DNA of 64,000 nucleotides from Propionispora vibrioides (GTDB lineage: Bacteria > Bacillota > Negativicutes > Propionisporales > Propionisporaceae). The stretch lies in the NCBI RefSeq assembly GCF_900110485.1, contig NZ_FODY01000013.1, positions 49,451-113,450 of the forward strand, given 5' to 3'. Below are positions 26,297-34,341 of the stretch, piece by piece; within the stretch, counting starts at the first letter, position 1; each line of letters starts with the position of its first letter. A program made the position numbers and the translations under genes. The notes below the pieces were generated by a model that saw only the letters and a list, made by a program, of their open reading frames with translations, did no database searches and had not been told where the DNA came from.

Positions 26297-27112
26297 TTAG
26301 TCCTTACCAATCCACGGCGAGGTACGCCGCAAGGCCAAACGTATTCCGGCGTCCAGTAAAATAGCAATGGCGCCCATAATAATAATGCCTACGTAAATAA
26401 TGTCGTTGCGCAAAAATTTGCTGGCATCGAGAACCATCCAGCCAATACCGGAAACGGCTGCCACCATTTCGGCCGCCACTAACGTCGCATAGGTCACACC
26501 CACAGCGGTCCGCAAACCGGTCAATAAGTCAGGCAGGCAGGAAGGCAGAATCACGTAGACAAATAACCGCCACCCCGCGGCCCCCAGTGATTTAACGCCG
26601 TTAATCCGGTCCACCGGTATACGCTGCACGCTGTATACGGCGGCAATAAACAGCGGCGGAAAAGCGCTTAATGCCAATAAAGCCACTTTGGAAACATCGG
26701 TAATGCCAAACCACAGCACCAGCAAGGTATAATAGGCCAGCGGCGGCAAGGGCCGGTAAAACTCAATAAACGGGTCGAAAACAGCCAGGATCAGCCGCGA
26801 CCGGCCGCAAACAAGCCCTAAAGGAATCGCAGTCACCAAAGCCATCGCCAGCGCCAGAAAAAGCCGTCTCATACTGGAAAAAATATGATACCCTAACGAT
26901 TGACCCTTATAGCCTTCGGCCAGAATATCCTGAAAAGCCCGCCATACCATCTCCGGCGAAGGTACAAACACCTGATTAAACATATGCAGCCGGCTGCCCA
27001 CTTCCCAGCCGGTCAGTACGATGAGCACCGCCAGCATAGAAACCGTCTTATACAATGCGTCACCCCGCCAAAACCGGCCAGCTACCGCGTTTGATCTCGT
27101 CAAACTCTTCAA
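26297..27112 (-). CDS. ABC permease, SsuC/TauC-like
   Basis: 271 residues, about six TM helices, with the BPD_transp_1 EAA-type loop (RINGVKSLGAAGWRLFVYVILPSCLP). Start: TTG at 27112 abuts the AGGAGG, so the in-frame TTG at 27103 (9 bases downstream of AGGAGG) is the more likely start; both are TTG. It is the first gene of a permease, binding protein, ATPase operon, whose leader carries a terminator hairpin (27150-27194). Confidence 0.9.
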   Translation of the reverse strand: MKSLTRSNAVAGRFWRGDALYKTVSMLAVLIVLTGWEVGSRLHMFNQVFVPSPEMVWRAFQDILAEGYKGQSLGYHIFSSMRRLFLALAMALVTAIPLGLVCGRSRLILAVFDPFIEFYRPLPPLAYYTLLVLWFGITDVSKVALLALSAFPPLFIAAVYSVQRIPVDRINGVKSLGAAGWRLFVYVILPSCLPDLLTGLRTAVGVTYATLVAAEMVAAVSGIGWMVLDASKFLRNDIIYVGIIIMGAIAILLDAGIRLALRRTSPWIGKD

Positions 27113-27149
27113 TCCTCCTCATCACCGCCGGAAAATCCGGTTCAAAAAA

Positions 27150-27194
27150 AATAAAAAAAGGCCAAGAAAAACACGACTCGTTTTTCTTAGCCTT
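27150..27194 (-). promoter_or_regulatory. Leader terminator/attenuator of the ABC importer operon
   Basis: Minus-strand hairpin AAGGCTAAGAAAAAC / GTTTTTCTTGGCCTT followed by TTTTTTTATTTTTTTT. It lies between a good promoter (27232-27259) and the permease start, so readthrough would be needed for expression. It could also be simply the terminator of the upstream lysR gene, which ends 106 bases away. No known riboswitch consensus (SAM, T-box) was seen in the short leader. Confidence 0.6.
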
Positions 27195-27231
27195 CAGTCA
27201 TCTGATCAGCTACTGTGGAATTTGTGATAAG

Positions 27232-27259
27232 TCTATAACAGGAATATCCCGATTGTCAA
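27232..27259 (-). promoter_or_regulatory. Sigma-70-type promoter for the ABC importer operon
   Basis: Minus strand TTGACA (27259-27254), 16-bp spacer, TATAGA (27237-27232). It starts a leader of about 115-120 nt before the permease. Confidence 0.6.
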
Positions 27260-27299
27260 GTGCCTTTTTTTATATTTTTCCCCGTTGTGTGCCAGGCTG

Positions 27300-28193
27300 T
27301 TAGGAAGAAAACGCCGCCCGGATTGCTTTCATCAGCTCTTTTTCCAAAGTGGAAAAATGATGCCGTTTGGACCGGGCCATGACAATGGGAATATCGAGCG
27401 AGGCATCCGCTACAGGCAGGGCCACCAGCTTTTGGGTCTGGGTATATTCACCGGCCGCCAGACGGGGAACGAAAGCGATGCTGCGGCCTTGCTGCAGTAG
27501 TTTTTCCAGCATCGGTATGCTGTCCACCCGGAAGGCAACCTGCAGCGGGCCGTACTCACTCAAAATTTCCGATATGCCGCACTGCGTCGTATATTCGGTA
27601 TTCAGCAAAATCAGCGGCTGCCTGATGGCTTCGCTCATCTGAATACTGCCTTTGGCCGCAAGCGGGTTATTCCTGCCGGCCAGCACCACCAGTTGGTCAC
27701 AAAACAGCTCGGTAACCTGAAGGTCTTTGGTTTTCTCCAACTCGCGGGTCTTTATCACAATGCCGAAATCCGCTTTGCCCGCCTGAATATCGCCTAGAAT
27801 ATTATTGGACTCGCCGACCTTTTGCATAACCATAACATTGGGGTAGCGCTGCTTAAACAGCGTCAGCACCTTGGGCATCAGGATCATATTTACATGCTGC
27901 TCTACCGCCAGGGATATATCCCCCTTTAGCTCCAGGCCGTCCTGTTTGCCGATCAGCGTGATCTCCTCCATGAGGCGGACGATGTCCTGCGCCTTTTGAA
28001 TGACGGCCAGGCCGGGTTCCGTCGGATATACGCCCTCGCTGGTTCTTTTCAGCAACCGTACGCCCAGTTCATCCTCCAGCTTGCTGATGGCGGAACTCAT
28101 GGCCGGCTGGGAGATATGCGAACGTTCCGCAGCCAGGGATATGGACTGAGCCTTATAAATGGCAATCAGGTAAAGCAACTGTTCTATGCGCAT
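27300..28193 (-). CDS. LysR-family transcriptional regulator
   Basis: 297 residues. N-terminal HTH: MRIEQLLYLIAIYKAQSISLAAERSHISQPAMSSAISKLEDELGVRLLKR. C-terminal substrate-binding domain begins near 90 (GDISLAVEQHVNMILMP). The ATG at 28193 has GGTGAGGG upstream; the open frame to 28232 is unlikely. It lies between the sulfonate-type importer (same strand) and the divergent phosphodiesterase gene; a 19-bp palindrome in the divergent region (28311-28329) is a likely target. By analogy with CysB/Cbl it could tie the importer to sulfur status, but that is inference. Confidence 0.88.
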   Translation of the reverse strand: MRIEQLLYLIAIYKAQSISLAAERSHISQPAMSSAISKLEDELGVRLLKRTSEGVYPTEPGLAVIQKAQDIVRLMEEITLIGKQDGLELKGDISLAVEQHVNMILMPKVLTLFKQRYPNVMVMQKVGESNNILGDIQAGKADFGIVIKTRELEKTKDLQVTELFCDQLVVLAGRNNPLAAKGSIQMSEAIRQPLILLNTEYTTQCGISEILSEYGPLQVAFRVDSIPMLEKLLQQGRSIAFVPRLAAGEYTQTQKLVALPVADASLDIPIVMARSKRHHFSTLEKELMKAIRAAFSS

Positions 28194-28310
28194 GGTTTCC
28201 ACCCTCACCTGTAATTGATTTCTGATAAACAAGTATTACACTTAATTCACTTCCTGACCGGCAAATCCTTCCCGCGTTTCCCGGATTATTGGGGGCCGCT
28301 ATAATCTTTC

Positions 28311-28329
28311 GCTTATACCAGGTATAAGC
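28311..28329. promoter_or_regulatory. Palindromic LysR-type operator candidate
   Basis: Perfect palindrome GCTTATACCAGGTATAAGC (9-1-9) in the divergent lysR/phosphodiesterase region. It lies 8 bases upstream of the predicted -35, a position typical for an activator. Confidence 0.55.
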
Positions 28330-28337
28330 AGTCCGTA

Positions 28338-28367
28338 TTGTACAGGAAAAACCGGAATTCTTATAAT
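28338..28367 (+). promoter_or_regulatory. Predicted promoter of the phosphodiesterase gene
   Basis: TTGTAC (28338-28343), 18-bp spacer, TATAAT (28362-28367), 55 bases before the ATG. Confidence 0.5.
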
Positions 28368-28421
28368 GTATAATCAAAAGCGACCTTAGAACAAGGAGCT
28401 CCGAAAAACAAAGGAGTAACC

Positions 28422-30473
28422 ATGATGAAAAGAACGGCTCTTACGCAAAAACTGCTGGTATTGGGCATCGACGGTATGGACCCCAAGATCACCGGCAAAT
28501 ATCTGGCCGCCGGAAAAATGCCCAATTTGCAGGCATTCATTGACCGGGGCGCTGCCAGAAAAGACTTAACAATGCTGGGAGCCATTCCGACCATTACGCC
28601 GCCCTGCTGGACCACACTGGCCACCGGTGCCTATCCCGGCACCCACGGGATTACCTGCTATTGGCGGCAATCGCCGGACAGTCTCGACGCCGTGGTGTAC
28701 AATATGGATTCCCGTTATTGCACGGCCGAACAAATCTGGAACATTACCGCCGAAGCCGGCAAAAAAACGCTGGTCTGGCATTGGCCCGGCAGTTCCTGGC
28801 CGCCGACTTCGCCAAGCCCGCAGCTCAGCGTCGTCGACGGCACGCAGCCCGGTTCCGTCAACATGGGCGTTGCCCAGCTCGACTGGGAAAAAATTATTGT
28901 GGCCGCACCGGACATCAAAGAAGTCCGCTATGCGCCGCGGGTCGATAAACCGGCCGGCGTCGGCTGTATTATTACCGACCTGGAAGCTACGCTGGACGAT
29001 GAAGTGGACGATGAAATGATGGAGCTATGGTGGGGGGATAAAGCCCGCCAGGGTGATGAAATCCGGACCTACGTCATGGATGATCAGGATACGGAGGTCG
29101 TAATCGGCAGCAAGGTAGCCTACGATATTGTCAACTCACCGCTCAAAGAGGCCACCGGCTGGATAAGTGCCCCGGCGGGGGCCAAAGAATTTACCATCCT
29201 GACGTCCGGCGGCGTCATGCGACGTCCTGCCCTGCTGCTCCGGAATGAAACAGGCGAATATGACCGGGTAGCCGTTTATAAAAATAAAAAGGCCGCCGCA
29301 CCGCTGGTTACGCTGGAAAGAGACAAAATGGTGACCGGAATTATTGACGATGTGACCAAAAATGAAGTAACCAAGCCGGCCTGCCGTTCGATGAAGCTGC
29401 TGGAGTTAGATCCCGCCGGCAACCGGGTCCGGCTGTGGATCAGCAACGCGCTGGATATTGCCAACGATATGCTCTGGCATCCCAAGACCCTCTTCGACGA
29501 CATAACCCGGCACATCGGCGTCGTTCCGCCGGTCAGCTTAATCGGCGGCGAGGATGCCGAATTAGTGCGGGAAATTTTCGAACCGTCCTGGGCGCTCTAT
29601 AACCGGTGGCAAGCCGCCTGCCTCAACTATTGCATCAGGGAAAAGGGCTATGAAGTCGTATTTTCTCATTTACACAATATTGACTGCGCCAGCCATCAGT
29701 TATGGCACCTGGCTAAAACGCTGCCCGAATGGCAGCATACCGACGAGGCAACCTATCAGCAGTTTATCGAGAAATTCTACCGCCAAACCGATGAGTATTT
29801 CGGGGAATTCCTGCACCTGCTGGAAGACGGCTGGACCGTGCTCATTGTAAGTGATCACGGCCTCATTGTCGGCGAAAATGTACCGCCTATTTTAGGGGAA
29901 TACGGCGGTCTTAATACCAAAGTCATGGAAGCACTTGGCTATACCGTGTTAAAGAAGGATGAAAACGGCAACTCCCTGCGGGAAGTGGACTGGGAAAAAA
30001 CAAGAGCGGTCCAGATCCGCAGCAATTATATTTATATTAACCTGAAAGGGCGCGACAAACACGGCATTGTTGATCAGAAGGACAAATACGCCCTGGAAGA
30101 GCAAATTATCAATGACCTGTACAATTACCGGGATCACCGGTCCGGCCGGCGGGTTGTCGGCATCTGCCTCCGCAATAAGGACGCGGTGCTGCTCGGCACG
30201 CACGGCCCCGAATGCGGCGATATTTTCTTTTCCATTGAGGAGGGGCATAATCGCTTGCATGGCGACAGCCTCTCGACGTCGGAAGGCTATTTTGACACCT
30301 CGGTCTCACCGATCTTCGTAGCGGCCGGCCCGGGCATTAAGCCCGGCTTTACCACCGACCGTATTATCCGCCAGGTCGATGTGGCACCGTCCGTTTCGGC
30401 GTTGCTTGGCTTGCGGTATCCGGCGCAGTGCGAAGGAGCTCCCCTTTATCAGATTTTATCCGAAGAAATTTAA
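28422..30473 (+). CDS. Type I phosphodiesterase/nucleotide pyrophosphatase family protein (alkaline phosphatase fold)
   Basis: 683 residues, no signal peptide, so probably cytoplasmic. Alkaline-phosphatase-superfamily metal and nucleophile sites: LVLGIDGMDPKI (about 10-21), the nucleophile Thr in PTITPPCWTTLATGAYPGTHGI (about 52-72), SHLHNIDCASHQLWH (about 410-425) and VSDHGL (near 480). A central insert (about 170-330) has no family I can name. AAAGGAG precedes the tandem ATG. It is divergent from lysR and followed by a thioredoxin gene. Substrate (nucleotide, phosphonate or sulfate ester) is undetermined. Confidence 0.8.
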   Translation: MMKRTALTQKLLVLGIDGMDPKITGKYLAAGKMPNLQAFIDRGAARKDLTMLGAIPTITPPCWTTLATGAYPGTHGITCYWRQSPDSLDAVVYNMDSRYCTAEQIWNITAEAGKKTLVWHWPGSSWPPTSPSPQLSVVDGTQPGSVNMGVAQLDWEKIIVAAPDIKEVRYAPRVDKPAGVGCIITDLEATLDDEVDDEMMELWWGDKARQGDEIRTYVMDDQDTEVVIGSKVAYDIVNSPLKEATGWISAPAGAKEFTILTSGGVMRRPALLLRNETGEYDRVAVYKNKKAAAPLVTLERDKMVTGIIDDVTKNEVTKPACRSMKLLELDPAGNRVRLWISNALDIANDMLWHPKTLFDDITRHIGVVPPVSLIGGEDAELVREIFEPSWALYNRWQAACLNYCIREKGYEVVFSHLHNIDCASHQLWHLAKTLPEWQHTDEATYQQFIEKFYRQTDEYFGEFLHLLEDGWTVLIVSDHGLIVGENVPPILGEYGGLNTKVMEALGYTVLKKDENGNSLREVDWEKTRAVQIRSNYIYINLKGRDKHGIVDQKDKYALEEQIINDLYNYRDHRSGRRVVGICLRNKDAVLLGTHGPECGDIFFSIEEGHNRLHGDSLSTSEGYFDTSVSPIFVAAGPGIKPGFTTDRIIRQVDVAPSVSALLGLRYPAQCEGAPLYQILSEEI

Positions 30474-30542
30474 TTTCCGGCGGCGGGACGCTTGTCTTAA
30501 AAAAACTCTGCCGTTTTAAAGCATGCAGGAAGGAGAAACACT

Positions 30543-30869
30543 ATGACACTGCAACAGTTGGAAAGCAACCGTTTTGACGAGGTTATCTATGACAACGGCG
30601 AAGCCTGCCTGGTAGCCTTTACCAAGAAAAACTGCCCCGTTTGCAAAGAAGTCATTCCCTTACTGGAGGACCTGCAGGCGCAGCATAAAGAAAACTTCGG
30701 CTTCTATACCGTAGATGTGGAGAAAAGCGTGAATTTATCCCAACGTTTTTCCTTAAAGGGAGTCCCGTCGATTATTTTCTTCAATGACGGGGCACTAAAG
30801 GGAAAACTGGCCGGCCAAATCGAAGAAGAACAAGTCGAAGAAAAAATTACCGCCACACTTGGTTCCTAA
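30543..30869 (+). CDS. Thioredoxin-like protein
   Basis: 108 residues, a complete thioredoxin fold with active site CPVC (about 35-38) in place of the classical CGPC, and a cis-Pro loop GVPSIIFF. Cytoplasmic dithiol oxidoreductase by family. AAGGAG lies 7 bases before the ATG. It follows the phosphodiesterase gene by 69 bp on the same strand. Confidence 0.88.
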   Translation: MTLQQLESNRFDEVIYDNGEACLVAFTKKNCPVCKEVIPLLEDLQAQHKENFGFYTVDVEKSVNLSQRFSLKGVPSIIFFNDGALKGKLAGQIEEEQVEEKITATLGS

Positions 30870-30938
30870 CGGCCTTTTCTTGAACTTAGGCGGTAAAACC
30901 GTTCTTTAATAAGTAAGCTAAAACTGCCTGGATAAGCT

Positions 30939-30984
30939 AATACCGCCCTGCCGTTCTTGCCTTTGAACGACAGGGCGGTATTCA
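30939..30984. terminator. Bidirectional terminator between thioredoxin and tannase genes
   Basis: Stem AATACCGCCCTG / CAGGGCGGTATT with an inner hairpin (CGTTC / GAACG). It lies between two convergent genes, with an AT-rich flank on both sides. Confidence 0.7.
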
Positions 30985-30991
30985 TTTCTTG

Positions 30992-32545
30992 TTATTTCGT
31001 TTGACAAATCCTGTCCATCCAGGTAAAAAGTTCATCCAGATCATAGTCCCCGGCGTGGCCGATTCCCCAGGGTACGGCAAAGTCTGTGTCATAGCCACTG
31101 TTTTGCAATTTGGTAGCCAGGATAAGCGGTATGGCCAAAGCCGTGTTATTATCGGCAGAGCCGTAACGAATTCTCCAGTAATGGGCGGTGGTCGTGTTTT
31201 TCGCGCCAATGTAATCCATGGGATTCATCAGTTTGATGATTGTCGGGTCAGCCAGGGAAGCGTTGGCTGCTTTACTATTGTCTTTGGCAAACTGCGTAAA
31301 GTGCTGCGCTTTGATGGTGGCCGTACCGAATTCATCATTCTCGGCTGTTGCCAGATTGACGTCGTCAAAGGCGGGGGTAGCCTTCATTCTGCCAATGTAC
31401 CGATTGTATTGAACTACATCAAGGTCTGTCACCTTTCCATCCTTTATAGTTATCCATTTTAGTCCGGCCAGCTTTGTACCACTGTCCAAAGCTTTTTGGG
31501 CCGAAGCAATCACCAGGGATTTCAGATAATCCCTAAACGGGCCCTCTCCGTTCGAGTTTAACGTTAACGCGATTCCGTCGGCCGTTTTAAGCCCCAGGGT
31601 GTTCAAATAAGACGGGAACAGCTTCTTTAAAGCCTGGGACAGCTTGGTCTGCTCGGCCGTCAGCGTACCGGCACCGCCCCCCATTTTATTGTTGTAGTCC
31701 TGGATGCCGGCAAACTGCCACTCATACGCCGCATCGGCATGGTCTAAGTTGGTAATCGGGCAATAGGCAGAAGCAGCAAAGACATCGTCGCGCGCAGCCG
31801 CCGCCCCCAGTTCTTTCAGATAAGGCTCGTAATCGGCACTGTTGCCGGTAGCGCCAAGCAAGGCCGACAAGGCCCCGCCGGCACTGGTGCCGTTGGAAAT
31901 AATCTTCTCGGCGTCACCGGGCATAACCTTATCGTTATAGCGCAAATACCGGACGGCAGCCTTCAAGTCGACAATAGCGGCAGGTGCCTTGCCAGTGTAC
32001 TGTCCCTGTTCGTTCTGAGTAGTACGGCCGCGGGCGCCGGCTTCAGCCACCACATACCCTTTGGCTAAGGCAATAGCGGCAGCGTTTTGGCCGTCGTCCG
32101 GAGCGCCGCCGGTAGGTCCGACGCCGGGCTGGCCCTCAGGTGCTCCCTCCGGGGCTCTATCCGGCGGACCACCGGGCTTTCTGTCAATCGTCCCCGGAGT
32201 ACCGGGCATGTAGCCACCCACTGTATTGGGGAAGAAAATAGGAGCTGTATCGGCCGTGTAATTGCCAATGGCTTTCCCTTCAAAATATTTTTTTGGAATA
32301 TAGATGTTCATAATCTCATAATTGGTATCCACAGGATTTTTCACATAGACAAGGTTCTCATAGGCACGGTAGGTAATCGTCTTATTATCTACGGTTACGG
32401 TTTTCTCGGTAAAATTGTTCGCATCAAAATCCAGGCTGTACCCGCTCTGCTGCTCCGGTTTTAACTGTGCCTTGCCCTGACAGCCGGACAGTATCGTCAA
32501 CGACGTCAGCATCATGATCATGGCCCAACATGTTCTGGCTTTCAT
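30992..32545 (-). CDS. Tannase (tannin acyl hydrolase), bacterial subtype B-like, lipoprotein
   Basis: 517 residues. Lipoprotein signal with SGC near residue 22, then an alpha/beta-hydrolase fold closely resembling the Lactobacillus plantarum tannase: APIFFPNTVGGYMPG, VVAEAGARGRTT, the nucleophile elbow ISNGTSAGGALSALLGATGNS, DDVFAASAYCPITNLDHADAAYEWQF, HYWRIRYGSADNNTALAIP and the C-terminal GHAGDYDLDELFTW with the catalytic His. A Pro/Gly-rich insert (about 115-150) is not part of that template. It hydrolyses galloyl esters of tannins by family; surface anchoring would suit polymeric substrates. Monocistronic. Confidence 0.87.
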   Translation of the reverse strand: MKARTCWAMIMMLTSLTILSGCQGKAQLKPEQQSGYSLDFDANNFTEKTVTVDNKTITYRAYENLVYVKNPVDTNYEIMNIYIPKKYFEGKAIGNYTADTAPIFFPNTVGGYMPGTPGTIDRKPGGPPDRAPEGAPEGQPGVGPTGGAPDDGQNAAAIALAKGYVVAEAGARGRTTQNEQGQYTGKAPAAIVDLKAAVRYLRYNDKVMPGDAEKIISNGTSAGGALSALLGATGNSADYEPYLKELGAAAARDDVFAASAYCPITNLDHADAAYEWQFAGIQDYNNKMGGGAGTLTAEQTKLSQALKKLFPSYLNTLGLKTADGIALTLNSNGEGPFRDYLKSLVIASAQKALDSGTKLAGLKWITIKDGKVTDLDVVQYNRYIGRMKATPAFDDVNLATAENDEFGTATIKAQHFTQFAKDNSKAANASLADPTIIKLMNPMDYIGAKNTTTAHYWRIRYGSADNNTALAIPLILATKLQNSGYDTDFAVPWGIGHAGDYDLDELFTWMDRICQTK

Positions 32546-32787
32546 AGCTTCATTTTCCTTTCCTGAACAGTCTTTACTATTATTTACGCAGCAAATAAAG
32601 CCCCGTTATTCCGGGGTCGTCTTACGCCAGCGTCTGGCAACCACAACACAATACGTTGCGCAATCAACTATATCATAACTTAATTTAGTTGTTATTATAA
32701 CACTATTGGTAAATTTTTATTTACTACCTATTTTTTCATTGCCTTAGCCTTTATAAGGCAACCAACGTTTTGATCCGGTCAAGGTAC
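32546..32787. other. AT-rich upstream region of the tannase gene
   Basis: No ORF with a ribosome site. It contains AT-rich stretches that probably hold the tannase promoter, but I cannot name a clear -35/-10 pair or operator. Confidence 0.4.
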
Positions 32788-32939
32788 TAGTATGATCCTG
32801 TGAATACTGACGGCCTATTTTCCGCAAGCCTTCGTTGTCGTCAGTCGGCATACTAACGGTATGCCTCCTTCCTCCGCCTTGTCTCACGAAAAATAGCCTC
32901 GCCATTATTCTTACAGTTTTAGGATTGACAAGGTACTAG
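32788..32939. repeat. MITE-like repeat, terminus T3 with core alpha
   Basis: About 152 bp ending in CTAG on both sides (CTAGTATGATCCTGTGAATA ... GACAAGGTACTAG). Core alpha as at 14691: TTTTCCGCAAG / CTCACGAAAA arms, GTTGTCGTC and CTCCGCCTTG flanks. The central hairpin here is GGCATAC-taac-GGTATGCC instead of CCTAT / ATAGG, so pairing is kept while the bases differ. Confidence 0.72.
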
Positions 32940-32978
32940 CTATTTTGCCAAAAACACCAAGAAAAATTCAATTACTTC

Positions 32979-33162
32979 CTAGGGCTTGTTTGTAAAATAC
33001 CCAAACGCCCCCTGACAGTGCTTTTTGTGCCATACTTCATTAAATTTTTTTGAAATAGGGGCCGCTATTCCTGCAAAATTTCGCGTGCCCTTTAGGGTAT
33101 AATTCGTCTGGCGCAAAAATCACTCGCCATAAGTCATTCCGTTAATTTACAAACAAACCCTA
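32979..33162. repeat. MITE-like repeat, terminus T4 with core beta
   Basis: 184 bp with ends CTAGGGCTTGTTTGTAAA / TTTACAAACAAACCCTAA. The centre GAAATAGGGGCCGCTATTCC is identical to that in the T2-beta copy at 40819, but the flanks and ends differ. Confidence 0.78.
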
Positions 33163-33203
33163 ACTGAAAACAAGTTTTTTAAGAAACTCCTGCTAAAAAC
33201 AAT

Positions 33204-33230
33204 AAGAACCTGCGAAGTTCGCAGGTTCTC
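33204..33230 (-). terminator. Terminator of the 33316 gene
   Basis: Minus-strand stem AGAACCTGCGA / TCGCAGGTTCT, then TATTGTTTTT, about 85 bases after the stop codon. Confidence 0.65.
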
Positions 33231-33315
33231 AACTATTTCGGCTGGCAGGACAGCTTGCCCGGTATTTCTTTATCCTTCCCTGAATGACCGTATTGCCTTG
33301 CCAATGACCGTTTTC

Positions 33316-33678
33316 CTATTTTTTCTCAGCCTTTTTTTCCTTTTTTTCCTTTTCCCCGTTCAACTTCTTCTGCAGCATTTCCATAGCAAGCTGGACCGTT
33401 TTCTTATTCTTGCCGCCCACAATAATGCGGAATTCCGGTTTCCACCAGGAACCGCCCACTTTGCCAAAAATAATATTGACCTGAGAATGGGCCTCCCTGG
33501 TTTTTTTCACACTTCTGGCGATATGTCCTTTAAACAAAAAGAATAGGCTTAACGATAATTCGCTGCGCATAGGATTTTGTACGCGAAATATCCGGTTGTC
33601 CTCTTTGATAACCGGTTTGTCGCTCATTTGCATTTGCATCATCTGCGTCTGTTTTTCTTGTCTATAACGTTGCTGCAC
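33316..33678 (-). CDS. Small basic protein of unknown function
   Basis: 120 residues from a GTG at 33678 preceded by a G-rich ribosome site; a longer frame runs to 33879 without one. The N-terminal part is polar and Gln/Met-rich (QQRYRQEKQTQMMQMQMSD). The middle is more structured (SELSLSLFFLFKGHIARSVKKTREAHSQVNIIFGKVGGSWWKPEFRIIVGG), with a GGSWWKPEF motif. The tail is an amphipathic then Lys/Glu-rich segment (LQKKLNGEKEKKEKKAEKK). I do not recognise the family. It is divergent from the 49-residue ORF at 33952. Confidence 0.55.
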   Translation of the reverse strand: MQQRYRQEKQTQMMQMQMSDKPVIKEDNRIFRVQNPMRSELSLSLFFLFKGHIARSVKKTREAHSQVNIIFGKVGGSWWKPEFRIIVGGKNKKTVQLAMEMLQKKLNGEKEKKEKKAEKK

Positions 33679-33951
33679 GGTGGCCCCCCCTAATGTATTA
33701 TACTTTGATTGTATCAGGTCTGGCCCGGAAAACCTATACTTATTTTTCACATAACGGCACTCTTTTAAAAAAATGTAATTAAGCCCTCTGCTGCTGCTTC
33801 CAATATAGCGTTTTCGGCCTGACAGAAAAGCACAGGCAAGCGCAAATTTTCCAGGGATAGCACCGGCCAGGCCGCGCAAGCTATAGTTAGTATCTTGCTA
33901 TCGACACAAGACATCCGTTGCCAACAAAACCTGCAAACCGGAGGGGATTGC

Positions 33952-34101
33952 ATGTCCAAGCCCGAAGCCTATCCCGTTGACCAGCCGCATCGTGCCAAAG
34001 GTCACAAACAGTCTGACGACAGCCTGCAGGAACCACTTTCGGGATCTAAAACGGTAAAAAATCAAAATCATACCGGTCATCGCCACGGTGAAGGCTCCTA
34101 A
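33952..34101 (+). CDS. Hydrophilic 49-residue ORF, unknown
   Basis: Begins MSKPEAYPVDQPHRAKGHKQ and ends HTGHRHGEGS. It is polar, His/Lys-rich, with no membrane or hydrophobic core, so probably disordered. The support is a very good ribosome site (GGAGGGG, 6-7 bases before the ATG). A T3 mini-repeat begins directly after the TAA. Could be a spore- or stress-associated small protein, but nothing in the sequence proves that. Confidence 0.5.
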   Translation: MSKPEAYPVDQPHRAKGHKQSDDSLQEPLSGSKTVKNQNHTGHRHGEGS

Positions 34102-34160
34102 CCAGTACCCTGGCAGTCTTAAAACAGTATCCACTGAATTAAGGCTGATAAGGTACTAGC
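34102..34160. repeat. Core-less T3 mini-repeat
   Basis: About 59-bp inverted repeat ending GATAAGGTACTAGC; the other end is CCAGTACCCTGGCAGTCTTA. The internal segment CAGTATCCACTGAATTAAGG matches the copy at 49340-49412 in opposite orientation. It abuts the stop codon of the 49-residue ORF. Confidence 0.65.
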
Positions 34161-34163
34161 CCT

Positions 34164-34209
34164 GCAAGCCGCCCGCTGATTTCTCTTAAAAGAACGGCGG
34201 GCGGCTTGC
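34164..34209. terminator. Strong GC hairpin between convergent small genes
   Basis: Perfect 13-bp stem GCAAGCCGCCCGC / GCGGGCGGCTTGC. It lies between the plus-strand 49-residue ORF and the minus-strand 41-residue ORF. There is no adjacent T-run, so it may be a weak or structural terminator. Confidence 0.5.
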
Positions 34210-34341
34210 TCTATGATCTCTTTAGTACAGAAAAACCGGTTTCCGTCAGCTACCGCTTTTTTATATATGGAAAAACCTTCGCCGCCATCAATTGTTTATT
34301 CCTTATATATACGGCACATTACTTGCCAGCCTGCTGTACAC

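Noticed and set aside
27103..27230. SAM or T-box riboswitch before the sulfonate-type importer
   Set aside because: Leader is about 115-120 nt and lacks the conserved SAM-I core or a T-box TGGN motif; only an attenuator-like terminator is supported.
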